Source: Phycisphaerae bacterium (GTDB lineage: Bacteria; Planctomycetota; Phycisphaerae; UBA1845; Fen-1342). From it: a stretch of 5,648 bases of DNA. Made by a program: the position numbers and the translations under genes. A model generated the notes under the pieces. The model did no database searches, had not been told where the DNA came from, and saw nothing but the letters and a program-made list of their open reading frames with translations. The stretch covers positions 1-5,648 of the forward strand of contig JAGVEP010000120.1 in the NCBI GenBank assembly GCA_020058145.1, read 5' to 3'. Positions 1 to 5,341 of the stretch are shown piece after piece (the first letter of the stretch is position 1; each line of letters begins with the position of its first letter).

Positions 1-1226
1 ACGCACGCGACGCCGGCAAGTTGTGCCCCCGCCGCCCGTGCCGCCGGCCACGCCAGCAGCACCGCGCCGAGTATCCAGGCCCACAATGCGATCGTGCTCG
101 GCACGAAAACGCACGGCGCAGCGCGCCGCGTTCCCCCGATGCGATCCGCCAGCAGCGCCAGCGGCCAATACACCAGCGGCAGATAGTGCGTCCACACCAG
201 CGGCGACGCCAACAACATTAGGCAGCACCACACGCCGAACTGCGCCCGCACGGCCTGCCGCGCCGCGACCGTATCCGGGGGCCACGGACGCGACCGGCGC
301 AAGCTCACGACCACGCTGACCAGCACGAATAGCGTCAGCAGGGCGGCGAAAACCGCCCGGCGCGTCCCCGGCGAAAAGTCGCCCACATTGACGTAGAGCT
401 CCTCACGCTGTGACCAGCGCCCGGCGTTCAACGGCGACAGCAGCCGCCGGAGCACGATCGGCAAGGCGTTGTTGCTGAAGTGGGTCTTCAGCGGCTGCGT
501 GCTGGTGAGTGTCTGCTCGGCCGAGCCCTCAACGAGCGCGCGTTCGTAGAAGCTGCGGTGCTGCGTTACGGTCGCGCGAAAGCCGAGCGCCACGAGTGGC
601 AACCCCAGCCCGAGGACCACCGCCACGGCCCCGGCCGTCCCCGCCACGCGCCACCGCCGCTTGAGCAGAAAAAACACGATCAAGACCGCCGGCAGCAGCT
701 TGATCAGCACGGCGAGTCCGAGAACCGCGCCGGCTTCCCACTCGCGTCCGCGCTCGACCAGGAACCACGTCGCCACGATCAGGAACAAGAGCAGGAGACT
801 GACGCTGCCAACAACCACGCACGAGTGTAAGTATGGCAGACAAAGCGCCACCGCAATCAATAGCGCCGGCCGTGGTCGGTGCTGCCCGCCGTCGCTGAGC
901 AGGCGTTCGACGAGCACCACGGTGACGCCGAACAGCGCCAGCGAGAGCACGCTGAAGACGACGATCGCGACCCGCAACGGCAGCAGGCCACACGGCAGCA
1001 TGAACAGCGTGAAAAACGGCAGGTAGTTGTGGACGCCCAGGTCGGCGGCAATTTCACCCGTCTGGCGAAAATGGACGGCGTTTTCCCAAAAGTCGCGGAA
1101 ATCGCTGCTGCTCTCGGCCCGCCAGGCGGCGATCGTCACGAGTACGACCGCGTAAACAACGACCGCCGCCAACAGGAGCCGCCAGCCGCGCGCGTGGGGC
1201 TCGGCCTCGGGCGCGCGACCGGTCAT
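1..1226 (-). CDS. GT87-type (DUF2029) polyprenyl-phosphate-sugar-dependent glycosyltransferase, partial
   Basis: Multi-span membrane protein of the GT-C fold, resembling GT87/DUF2029 transferases, which take a sugar from a polyprenyl-phosphate donor on the outer face of the membrane. I translated 408 codons with no stop; the C-terminus lies beyond the left edge. A short basic N-terminus is followed by a first membrane helix at about residues 15-35, then the loop motif DFRDFW (42-47). GT-C enzymes carry their catalytic acidic residue in this first loop, so D42 or D45 are candidates. Further hydrophobic segments lie at about 86-106, 121-133, 138-157 and 166-188. GLAVLIKLLP (170-179) followed by the basic KRR (189-191) is the most family-typical stretch. 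The ATG at 1224-1226 overlaps the stop of the upstream GT2 gene as ATGA, indicating translational coupling. Donor and acceptor cannot be read from the sequence. Family call fairly sure; specificity unknown. Confidence 0.85.
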   Translation of the reverse strand, partial: MTGRAPEAEPHARGWRLLLAAVVVYAVVLVTIAAWRAESSSDFRDFWENAVHFRQTGEIAADLGVHNYLPFFTLFMLPCGLLPLRVAIVVFSVLSLALFGVTVVLVERLLSDGGQHRPRPALLIAVALCLPYLHSCVVVGSVSLLLLFLIVATWFLVERGREWEAGAVLGLAVLIKLLPAVLIVFFLLKRRWRVAGTAGAVAVVLGLGLPLVALGFRATVTQHRSFYERALVEGSAEQTLTSTQPLKTHFSNNALPIVLRRLLSPLNAGRWSQREELYVNVGDFSPGTRRAVFAALLTLFVLVSVVVSLRRSRPWPPDTVAARQAVRAQFGVWCCLMLLASPLVWTHYLPLVYWPLALLADRIGGTRRAAPCVFVPSTIALWAWILGAVLLAWPAARAAGAQLAGVAC

Positions 1227-1945
1227 TTGCTTGTCTTCCGGGACCCCAGCAGTCGAAAGGTATACAGCCGCCCGAGGTGCCGCAAATACCGCATTTGCTC
1301 GGCGGCGTTGAGCTTCGTTCGGCCGGCCGCGCGGTCCGCAAACGTGATCGGCACCTCCACGACGTTCCTCCAGCCGTGCCGCACGATGAGCTCCAGGGCG
1401 ATCTTGTAGCCGATCGGGTGCAGCTCGTCCAAACGCAGTTCGGCCCGCCGAACCGCGAAAAAGCCGGACATCATGTCCCGCACCGGCGTGAGCGGCCGCG
1501 CCAGCAGTCGGCCTGCGAGGCTGTTGAGCCGCCGGAACCACGGCCAGTGCAGGTCCACCTCGCCGCCCGGCACGAAGCGGCTGCCGACCGCCATCTGTAC
1601 CCGCGGATCACGCAGGACTTCGAGCAGGGCGGGAATACTCTCCGGCGGGTGGGACAGATCGGCGTCCATCACGACGGCAATCTCGCCCCGCGCTGCCCGC
1701 AAGCCGGTGATCACCGCGGTCGCCAGCCCGCGCTGCCCGCAGCGGACGAGGCCGCGAATCGGATAACTGCCCGCGAGGGTAGCGACGGCTGCCGCGGTGC
1801 CGTCGGGCGAGTCGTCATCAACGATCAGCAGTTCGGCGCGCTGCGGATCGAGGGCCGTGAACACTCGCCGGGCCAGCGGCGCAAGGTTCTCGCGCTCATT
1901 GTAGGTCGGGACGACAACCGTGACGGCGACCGATTCGTCAGGCAT
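1223..1945 (-). CDS. GT2 polyprenol-phosphate mannose (hexose) synthase-like glycosyltransferase
   Basis: Cytoplasmic GT-A-fold enzyme of the dolichol/polyprenol monophosphomannose synthase type, which transfers a hexose from a nucleotide sugar to polyprenyl phosphate. In the 240 residues: VVPTYNEREN (11-20), nucleotide-binding IVDDDSPDGT (41-50), the metal-binding DxD as MDADLSHPPE (93-102, D94/D96), VGSRFVPGG (120-128), RDMMSGFFA (156-164) and the late AAGRTKL (206-212), which corresponds to the family's R-x-x-G-x-S-K-L motif. The protein ends soon after, without the C-terminal membrane helices or GtrA domain of longer members, so this is the short form. It starts 15 bases after the preceding GT2 gene and overlaps the following GT87 gene by 4 bases, so the three are one operon. 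The Shine-Dalgarno is weak (GGAAA just upstream). Supplying the lipid-linked sugar to the GT87 enzyme is the natural inference; which sugar is not determined. Confidence 0.88.
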   Translation of the reverse strand: MPDESVAVTVVVPTYNERENLAPLARRVFTALDPQRAELLIVDDDSPDGTAAAVATLAGSYPIRGLVRCGQRGLATAVITGLRAARGEIAVVMDADLSHPPESIPALLEVLRDPRVQMAVGSRFVPGGEVDLHWPWFRRLNSLAGRLLARPLTPVRDMMSGFFAVRRAELRLDELHPIGYKIALELIVRHGWRNVVEVPITFADRAAGRTKLNAAEQMRYLRHLGRLYTFRLLGSRKTSK

Positions 1946-1960
1946 GTCGTTTCCGGGCGG

Positions 1961-2662
1961 CTAATCCGCCAGCGCATACCGCACGATGCAGTACAACGCC
2001 TTCAGGCCGTCTTTCCAGGTGATTTTCTTGCCCTCTTCGTACGAGCGGCCCGAATAGCTGATGCCGACTTCGTAGATCCGCCAGCGGCCGCGCGCCACCT
2101 TCGCGGTCATCTCCGGCTCAATGCCGAAGCGGTCCGAGCGCAGCCGCATGTTGCGCAGCACTTCGGCCCGGAAGACTTTGTAGCACGTCTCCATGTCGGT
2201 CAGGTTCAAGTTCGTGAACACGTTCGACAGGAGCGTGAGGAACTTGTTGCCGAGATAGTGCCAGAAATAGAGCACGCGGTGCTCATCCCCGCCGACAAAG
2301 CGCGAGCCATAGACCACGTCGGCCCGGCCATCCAGGATGGGCTTGAGCAGTTTCGGGTAGTCCTTCGGATCGTATTCGAGGTCGCTGTCCTGGATCAGCA
2401 CCACGTCCCCGCGGGCGGCGGCGAAGCCCGCGCGTACCGCGGCCCCCTTGCCCTGGTTGACCTCGTGCTGAACCAGGCGGATGCTCGCGCCGGGAAACCG
2501 CGCGGCAAGCTGCGGATAAAGACCACGCGTGCCATCCTTCGAGCAATCATCGACGAGGACAAGCTCCTTTTCGAGCTCGACGGGCACCTCCAGCACCCGG
2601 CGAATGATCTCGAACAGCGTGTCCTTCTCGTTATAGACCGGCATCACGATTGAAAGCAGCAT
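1961..2662 (-). CDS. GT2 glycosyltransferase, DPM1-like
   Basis: Second GT2 enzyme, 233 residues, of the DPM1/undecaprenyl-phosphate glycosyltransferase group. Motifs in order: [13 protein letters not shown] (4-16), [12 protein letters not shown] (34-45), [13 protein letters not shown] (68-80), [11 protein letters not shown] (89-99, metal-binding D92-x-D94), VYGSRFVGG (117-125), the stretch [15 protein letters not shown] (151-165), [12 protein letters not shown] (179-190, with E182 and E184) and [12 protein letters not shown] (203-214). The last pair of motifs is characteristic of the subgroup that glycosylates polyprenyl phosphate. There are no membrane helices, so it acts at the inner face of the membrane. 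ATG start with GGAG five bases upstream (2668-2671 on the complement). It is only moderately similar to the neighbouring GT2, so I see two different specificities or steps rather than a recent duplication. Its sugar and partner are unknown. Confidence 0.88.
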   Translation of the reverse strand: MLLSIVMPVYNEKDTLFEIIRRVLEVPVELEKELVLVDDCSKDGTRGLYPQLAARFPGASIRLVQHEVNQGKGAAVRAGFAAARGDVVLIQDSDLEYDPKDYPKLLKPILDGRADVVYGSRFVGGDEHRVLYFWHYLGNKFLTLLSNVFTNLNLTDMETCYKVFRAEVLRNMRLRSDRFGIEPEMTAKVARGRWRIYEVGISYSGRSYEEGKKITWKDGLKALYCIVRYALAD

Positions 2663-2667
2663 CGGGG

Positions 2668-2671
2668 CTCC
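2668..2671 (-). promoter_or_regulatory. Shine-Dalgarno GGAG of the first GT2 gene
   Basis: GGAG on the minus strand, five bases before the ATG at 2662. It fixes the start of the GT2 gene and lies just downstream of the octamer repeats. Confidence 0.6.
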
Positions 2672-2676
2672 AAGAT

Positions 2677-2716
2677 GGCATCAAGGCAACGAGGCATCAA
2701 GGCATCAAGGCAACGA
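2677..2716. repeat. Tandem octamer repeat, five units
   Basis: Five consecutive 8-mers without gaps in the order ggcatcaa, ggcaacga, ggcatcaa, ggcatcaa, ggcaacga. Two alternating versions share the frame ggcaNNNa. It fills about half of the 86-base gap between the TPR-like gene and the first GT2 gene, and would be in the leader of the GT2 messenger if that has its own promoter, or between cistrons if the four genes are one operon. Because units are 8 bases, gain or loss would change spacing without touching coding sequence. No clear hairpin forms within it. Confidence 0.8.
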
Positions 2717-2748
2717 AGCGATTTCGCCATCGCGAGTCCGCATTCGCC

Positions 2749-3252
2749 TCACGCAGTCGCCGCCAGCAGCGGATATAGCCCGGCATCGCGCGACAGAACC
2801 GCATCGCGAATCTGAGCTCGCAACATCGCGATTGGCAGCCGCCACAGACGCCGCGCGAGCGGTGGCAGGGGCGCCAACCCTGGATCGGGGGCCGCGAACG
2901 CATCCAAGAGCGCCCGCTCCTTCGGCAACCGATCAAACTCCGGCCGGCGAAATTCCTCCCAGGTCTCGAGCAGCACCGGCAGCAGCGCCACGCCACGCCG
3001 GCTTACCCAGTTCAGCCCGGCAAAGGCCAGCAACGCGGCCGATTGAAGCTGCGGCTCGGCGTGGTGGGCGATCATCAGATGTCGGGCGGCCGTCGCCGGC
3101 TGTCCCTGGTTGTAGCACCGGCAGCCCAGTAAATAGCGCGTCGCGGGACAGCGCGGTTCGGTGGCCAGACGCTCGGCGAGCAGCTCCGGCAGCCTGTCCG
3201 CCGGGCATTGGGCGTACTGTCGAACCGTTTCTGCAAACCGTCGCCGATTCAT
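2749..3252 (-). CDS. Hypothetical TPR-like protein
   Basis: A 167-residue soluble protein I do not recognise. One stretch near residues 38-67, from RYLLGCRCYNQGQ through AARHLMIAHHAEP, fits a tetratricopeptide repeat (LG, G, A and P at the expected places), so a helical-hairpin, protein-binding role is possible. The rest is Leu/Arg/Ala rich and looks helical, with no signal peptide or membrane span. Start choice: the frame is open to a TTG at 3291 and a GTG at 3288, but a promoter-like TTGACG-17-TAGCGT at 3298-3326 would start transcription at about the TTG, and only the ATG at 3252 has a purine-rich GAGG before it, though just two bases away. I therefore prefer 3252; 3291 (180 residues) remains possible. 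It lies upstream of, and co-directional with, the glycosyltransferase genes. A link to glycan assembly is suggested only by position. Confidence 0.7.
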   Translation of the reverse strand: MNRRRFAETVRQYAQCPADRLPELLAERLATEPRCPATRYLLGCRCYNQGQPATAARHLMIAHHAEPQLQSAALLAFAGLNWVSRRGVALLPVLLETWEEFRRPEFDRLPKERALLDAFAAPDPGLAPLPPLARRLWRLPIAMLRAQIRDAVLSRDAGLYPLLAATA

Positions 3253-3297
3253 CGCCTCACGAATTCGCTCGGGACCATCGGTCCACACCAACGGTAA

Positions 3298-3326
3298 ACG
3301 CTAATTCCCTGCCGTCGGCCCGTCAA
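3298..3326 (-). promoter_or_regulatory. Possible sigma-70-type promoter for the TPR-like gene
   Basis: On the minus strand TTGACG (3326-3321), a 17-base spacer, then TAGCGT (3303-3298). The -35 matches five of six consensus bases; the -10 is weaker. Predicted transcription start near 3291, giving a leader of roughly 40 bases to the ATG at 3252. Seen by eye only. Confidence 0.35.
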
Positions 3327-3355
3327 CGGGGGACAGGTCTCGAGCCGGAGCGCGC

Positions 3356-3383
3356 TTCGCTTTCCCGCGTTTCGACGTAGAAT
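3356..3383 (+). promoter_or_regulatory. Possible promoter of the DsrE-type gene
   Basis: TAGAAT at 3378-3383 matches five of six bases of the -10 consensus TATAAT and sits about 50 bases before the ATG at 3435. The -35 is poor (TTCGCT at 3356-3361, 16-base spacer). It is the only good -10 in the divergent region between the two operons. Predicted start of transcription about 3390. Confidence 0.35.
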
Positions 3384-3434
3384 GCGACCCGCGCGCCGCC
3401 CGGCGCTATCCCAGGACGCGGAGCGAGAGTGCCC

Positions 3435-3761
3435 ATGAAAACCGTCGTCGTCTTGAACCATGACCAGATGGGCCATGGCGATATGGCGCTGGGGCAGAAA
3501 ATCCTGCGGACCTTCCTGCGCAAATCGCCGGCGCTGCGCGAAATCACGGCGATCGTGCTGTACAACAGCGGGGTGAAGCTGGCCTGCGCCGGCTCGCCGG
3601 TGCTGACCGAGTTGAGTCAGCTCAACGACGCTGGCGTCGAGCTACGGCCGTGTACAACGTGCCTGGAGCACTACGGCCTGGAGGTCGCGGTCGGCCAGGC
3701 GTCGAACATGGATGAAATCGTGCAGGAACTGTCGCACGCGGAGAAGGTGATTACGCTGTAG
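3435..3761 (+). CDS. DsrE-family protein, YedF C-terminal-domain type
   Basis: A 108-residue cytoplasmic protein matching the DsrE-like C-terminal domain of the selenium-metabolism-associated protein YedF. Landmarks: MGHGDMALGQKILRTFL (12-28), VLYNSGVKLACAGSPVL (41-57), the cysteine pair CTTCLEHYGL (73-82) and VGQASNMDEIV (87-97), ending in VITL. DsrE-fold proteins often relay sulfur on a conserved cysteine; C73 or C76 are the candidates, with C51 extra. The TusA-like N-terminal domain of full YedF is absent and nothing like it lies upstream. A GTG at 3429 is also possible, but the ATG gives the family's usual N-terminus and has GAGAG five bases before it. No selenium or sulfur genes lie next to it, so its partner is unknown. 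Its stop codon is part of the first hairpin-repeat unit that follows. Confidence 0.85.
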   Translation: MKTVVVLNHDQMGHGDMALGQKILRTFLRKSPALREITAIVLYNSGVKLACAGSPVLTELSQLNDAGVELRPCTTCLEHYGLEVAVGQASNMDEIVQELSHAEKVITL

Positions 3762-3837
3762 GGCGGGCTCTGCCGACCGATGTAGCGGCCGGGCTCTGTA
3801 CCGGCCGGAATGTAGCGGCCGACCCCCGTGTCGGCCG
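3757..3837. repeat. Three tandem TGTAG-led palindromic units
   Basis: Three units each begin TGTAG, at 3757, 3781 and 3811. Unit 1 is imperfect (GGC-TCT-GCC core) and includes the stop codon of the DsrE-type gene. Unit 2 has a perfect 7-bp stem, cggccgg 3786-3792 with ccggccg 3801-3807. Unit 3 has a perfect 8-bp stem, cggccgac 3816-3823 with gtcggccg 3830-3837. Units 1 and 2 share gggctctg in the loop region. As RNA they could act as a terminator or 3' stabiliser for the DsrE messenger, but there is no following T run. Confidence 0.75.
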
Positions 3838-3887
3838 TAGTCCAGCCAACGGGCGGGTTCCGTCCCAGCCGGCCGGTTCGGCGCAAG
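3838..3887. other. Decayed palindromic unit, non-coding
   Basis: GCC and GGG at 3845-3853 can pair imperfectly with CCC and GGC at 3864-3873 around a gggttccgt loop, with mismatches and a bulge. It resembles the neighbouring units in layout but is not a clean stem. A separate ccggccgg palindrome follows at 3869-3876. No gene seen. Confidence 0.4.
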
Positions 3888-3937
3888 CGCGGGAACGGAT
3901 TCCCGCGAGAGTGGGTGCGAGAAGGGATTCTCGCACC
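3888..3937. repeat. Two hairpins with shared GAANGGATTC cores
   Basis: Hairpin A: cgcgggaa (3888-3895), loop cgga, ttcccgcg (3900-3907), a perfect 8-bp stem. Hairpin B: ggtgcgagaa (3914-3923), loop ggga, ttctcgcacc (3928-3937), a perfect 10-bp stem. The cores gaacggattc (3893-3902) and gaagggattc (3921-3930) lie exactly 28 bases apart and differ at one base, whereas the outer stems differ completely yet remain fully complementary. Confidence 0.75.
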
Positions 3938-3949
3938 AGGCCGTGCTGG

Positions 3950-3978
3950 CCCTTGACAGGGCGCAGCTCTGTCAAGGG
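3950..3978. repeat. Long inverted repeat at the transposase breakpoint
   Basis: cccttgacag (3950-3959) pairs perfectly with ctgtcaaggg (3969-3978). G3949-C3979 and further outer pairs with wobbles extend the stem, and the inner bases also partly pair. It directly precedes the point where transposase similarity begins. Confidence 0.75.
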
Positions 3979-4305
3979 CTGGCCGTCTTGCACAGTCAGT
4001 CGGTCGCGGGCGTCGAGAAGGAAATCCTGGTCTTCGCGTTGTTGTACAACCTCGTCCAGAGCGTGCGGGCCAGCGCCGCGGCGGTACAGGGCGTCCCGCG
4101 CGAACGGATCAGCTTTGTCGACGCGTTGCGGCAGCTCCGCTGGCCGCTGGCCGCCTCCGCACCGCCCGACCTGTGGGTCAATCCGCTACGTCCCGACCGC
4201 TACGAGCCCCGCGTCCGCAAACGTCGTCCGCCCGAGTACCCGCTCATGACCCAGCCGCGCGCCGCGCTGCGTAAAGCCCTGCGGAGAAAACAAGATGCGG
4301 CTTAA
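3979..4305 (+). pseudogene. IS4-family transposase, C-terminal remnant
   Basis: About 108 codons resembling the C-terminal end of IS4-type DDE transposases. Recognisable blocks: AVLHSQSVAGVEKEILVFAL then LYNLVQ, where the family has a VLxCKTVEGVxKEL-like block; GVPRERISFVDALRQLRW; and a basic tail with RPDRYEPRVRKRRP, YPLM and RAALRKALR, ending at TAA 4303-4305. The glutamate and lysines in the first block belong to the last part of the catalytic domain; the two aspartates and most of the protein are missing. The frame stays open upstream to a GTG at 3943, but those codons lie in a hairpin and do not look like transposase, so similarity starts at about 3979. The element is dead. Its presumed right end follows the stop codon. 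The left end and main body are not in the window. Confidence 0.8.
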
Positions 4306-4338
4306 GTTAATGGCATTCGTGACTGTCCCTATTTTTCT
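4306..4338 (+). mobile_element. Presumed right end of the IS4-type element
   Basis: Directly after the transposase stop comes gttaatggcattcgtgact followed by gtccctatttttctg. IS elements of this style often end in a GACTGTCCC-type terminal repeat (GGGACAGTC read inward). The exact border and target duplication cannot be set without the left end. The stop codon of the opposite-strand gene (4329-4331) lies inside this stretch. Confidence 0.45.
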
Positions 4339-5336
4339 GTTTCTCCGATCGGCCCCTGGCCGATCGTGGCTCGGATCCGATTGCAAAGTTTGTTTGCGAG
4401 TACGTCAACGGACTCCCAGATCAGGTGGTTCATGTGGTTCGTGTCGAAGTGCGTGGAATGGAAGTGGTCCTTGTTACAGGTAAAGATCACCGGCAATCCC
4501 AGGCCCCTAGCGAAACCAGCCTCGTAGTAAACGCCCGGACGGTGCCCTGTGAAGTCGGCCACAACAAACCGGCTGCGGCGGATTTCGGCGACCACATGGT
4601 CCATGATGTCATCATTGAACTCTTTGAAATCGACACGCATAGCGCGATAGCCGGCGGCAGCGATGGCGCTCTGGAAGCCGCCCAGGAAGGCATCGGTACA
4701 GAAGTCCTGCGACGTGCGGTCACCGATCGTCTCTTTGTCGCTGCCGAACCACATCGCGACAAATGCCTGCTCACTGGTCTCTTGTCCTCCTTCGCGTTCC
4801 AGCTCAGCGACGCGATTCCAGCCTGATGCGGTGAGAGACAGGTGGAATCCACCCGTATGCGCACTGGTCGTGATGTAGCCCGCGGTCCCAAGAGCCTTAG
4901 CCACCCAGAACGCCTCACCGTCGTTCTGAGCGAAGAACACCGACCAGCTTTGGCGGCGCCCCAGAGGTACGATCGCTCCAAGATGACGGGAAAGGCGTGC
5001 TACATTCGCCAGAGCCCGATCGAGTCGCTCGCCGACGCTGTGCGGGAAGCGAGTTTGCACGAGCTCGAGAGCGCTCACGCAGGCAAAACCGACGCAGCCG
5101 TCGTCGGCCGTACCAAGAGCAAGTAGGACGGGAGCCCCCCGCAACGACATGTAGCGCGTGACGGCGGACACGCGCCAGCGATCGTCTGCGAGTAGTTTAA
5201 CCTCGGGCTGATATGCACCATCCAGCGCGAATCGCCCACAGGTGGGGCAATCGAGCACAGGCGTGTTTGACGTGAGCCACTTGGCAATCGGCACGTCCGG
5301 TCCATCACAGAGAGGACATATCATGGTTAGCGACAT
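4329..5336 (-). CDS. Zinc ribbon - winged helix - nucleoside deoxyribosyltransferase-like protein
   Basis: A 335-residue soluble protein with three parts. First, a zinc ribbon C7-x2-C10-x19-C30-x2-C33. Second, a probable winged helix at about 130-182 (FWVAKALGTAGYITTS, then LSLTASGWNRVAELE). Third, at about 188-322, a nucleoside 2-deoxyribosyltransferase-like (NDT/DRHyd) Rossmannoid domain: AFVAMWFG (191-198), GYRAMRVDFKEFNDDI (229-244), EIRRSRFVVADFTG (251-264, D261), VYYEAGFARGLGLPVIF (269-285, E272 as the expected catalytic glutamate), THFD (295-298) and W307. Family members cleave the N-glycosidic bond of nucleosides or nucleotides; related domains serve as effectors in retrons and other conflict systems. 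It may thus degrade or modify nucleotides when triggered, which is inference. ATG with GGGGAG inside the end of the upstream gene; a second in-frame ATG lies at 5324. GC is lower than in the neighbours (29 of 60 bases at 4381-4440). The last codons run into an IS end. Confidence 0.8.
   Translation of the reverse strand: MSLTMICPLCDGPDVPIAKWLTSNTPVLDCPTCGRFALDGAYQPEVKLLADDRWRVSAVTRYMSLRGAPVLLALGTADDGCVGFACVSALELVQTRFPHSVGERLDRALANVARLSRHLGAIVPLGRRQSWSVFFAQNDGEAFWVAKALGTAGYITTSAHTGGFHLSLTASGWNRVAELEREGGQETSEQAFVAMWFGSDKETIGDRTSQDFCTDAFLGGFQSAIAAAGYRAMRVDFKEFNDDIMDHVVAEIRRSRFVVADFTGHRPGVYYEAGFARGLGLPVIFTCNKDHFHSTHFDTNHMNHLIWESVDVLANKLCNRIRATIGQGPIGETEK
4346..4366. repeat. Perfect 9-bp inverted repeat at the gene's 3' end
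   Basis: cgatcggcc (4346-4354), loop cct, ggccgatcg (4358-4366). It lies inside the last codons of the minus-strand gene (ATIGQGPIGE), next to the IS end. Neither strand has a T run after it, so it is not a standard terminator, though it could protect a 3' end or mark an insertion site. Confidence 0.7.
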
Positions 5337-5341
5337 CCGTC

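Noticed and set aside
1277..2653. Long plus-strand open frame of 458 codons opposite the GT2 genes
   Set aside because: It is antisense to two clear glycosyltransferases, is rich in Arg/His/Ala as expected of a GC-rich shadow frame, and shows no motif of its own.
3298..3434. Riboswitch or small RNA in the divergent region
   Set aside because: The gap is under 150 bases and is accounted for by two promoter-like sites; no recognisable aptamer fold is seen.
3611..3626. gttgag/ctcaac hairpin inside the DsrE-type gene
   Set aside because: Six base pairs within well-conserved codons (ELSQLN); expected by chance.
3757..3937. CRISPR array
   Set aside because: Units are self-complementary, of unequal length and unlike each other, with no constant repeat and unique spacers.
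3950..3978. Rho-independent terminator for the DsrE-type gene
   Set aside because: The stem is strong, but no T run follows on either strand, and it lies about 190 bases after the stop.
3943..4305. Full 120-codon frame as an intact small gene
   Set aside because: Only the part from about 3979 looks like protein, and that part is the tail of a transposase; the first codons are a hairpin.
4425..4826. Plus-strand frames opposite the NDT-like gene
   Set aside because: Shadows of the minus-strand gene, which has a zinc ribbon and catalytic motifs.
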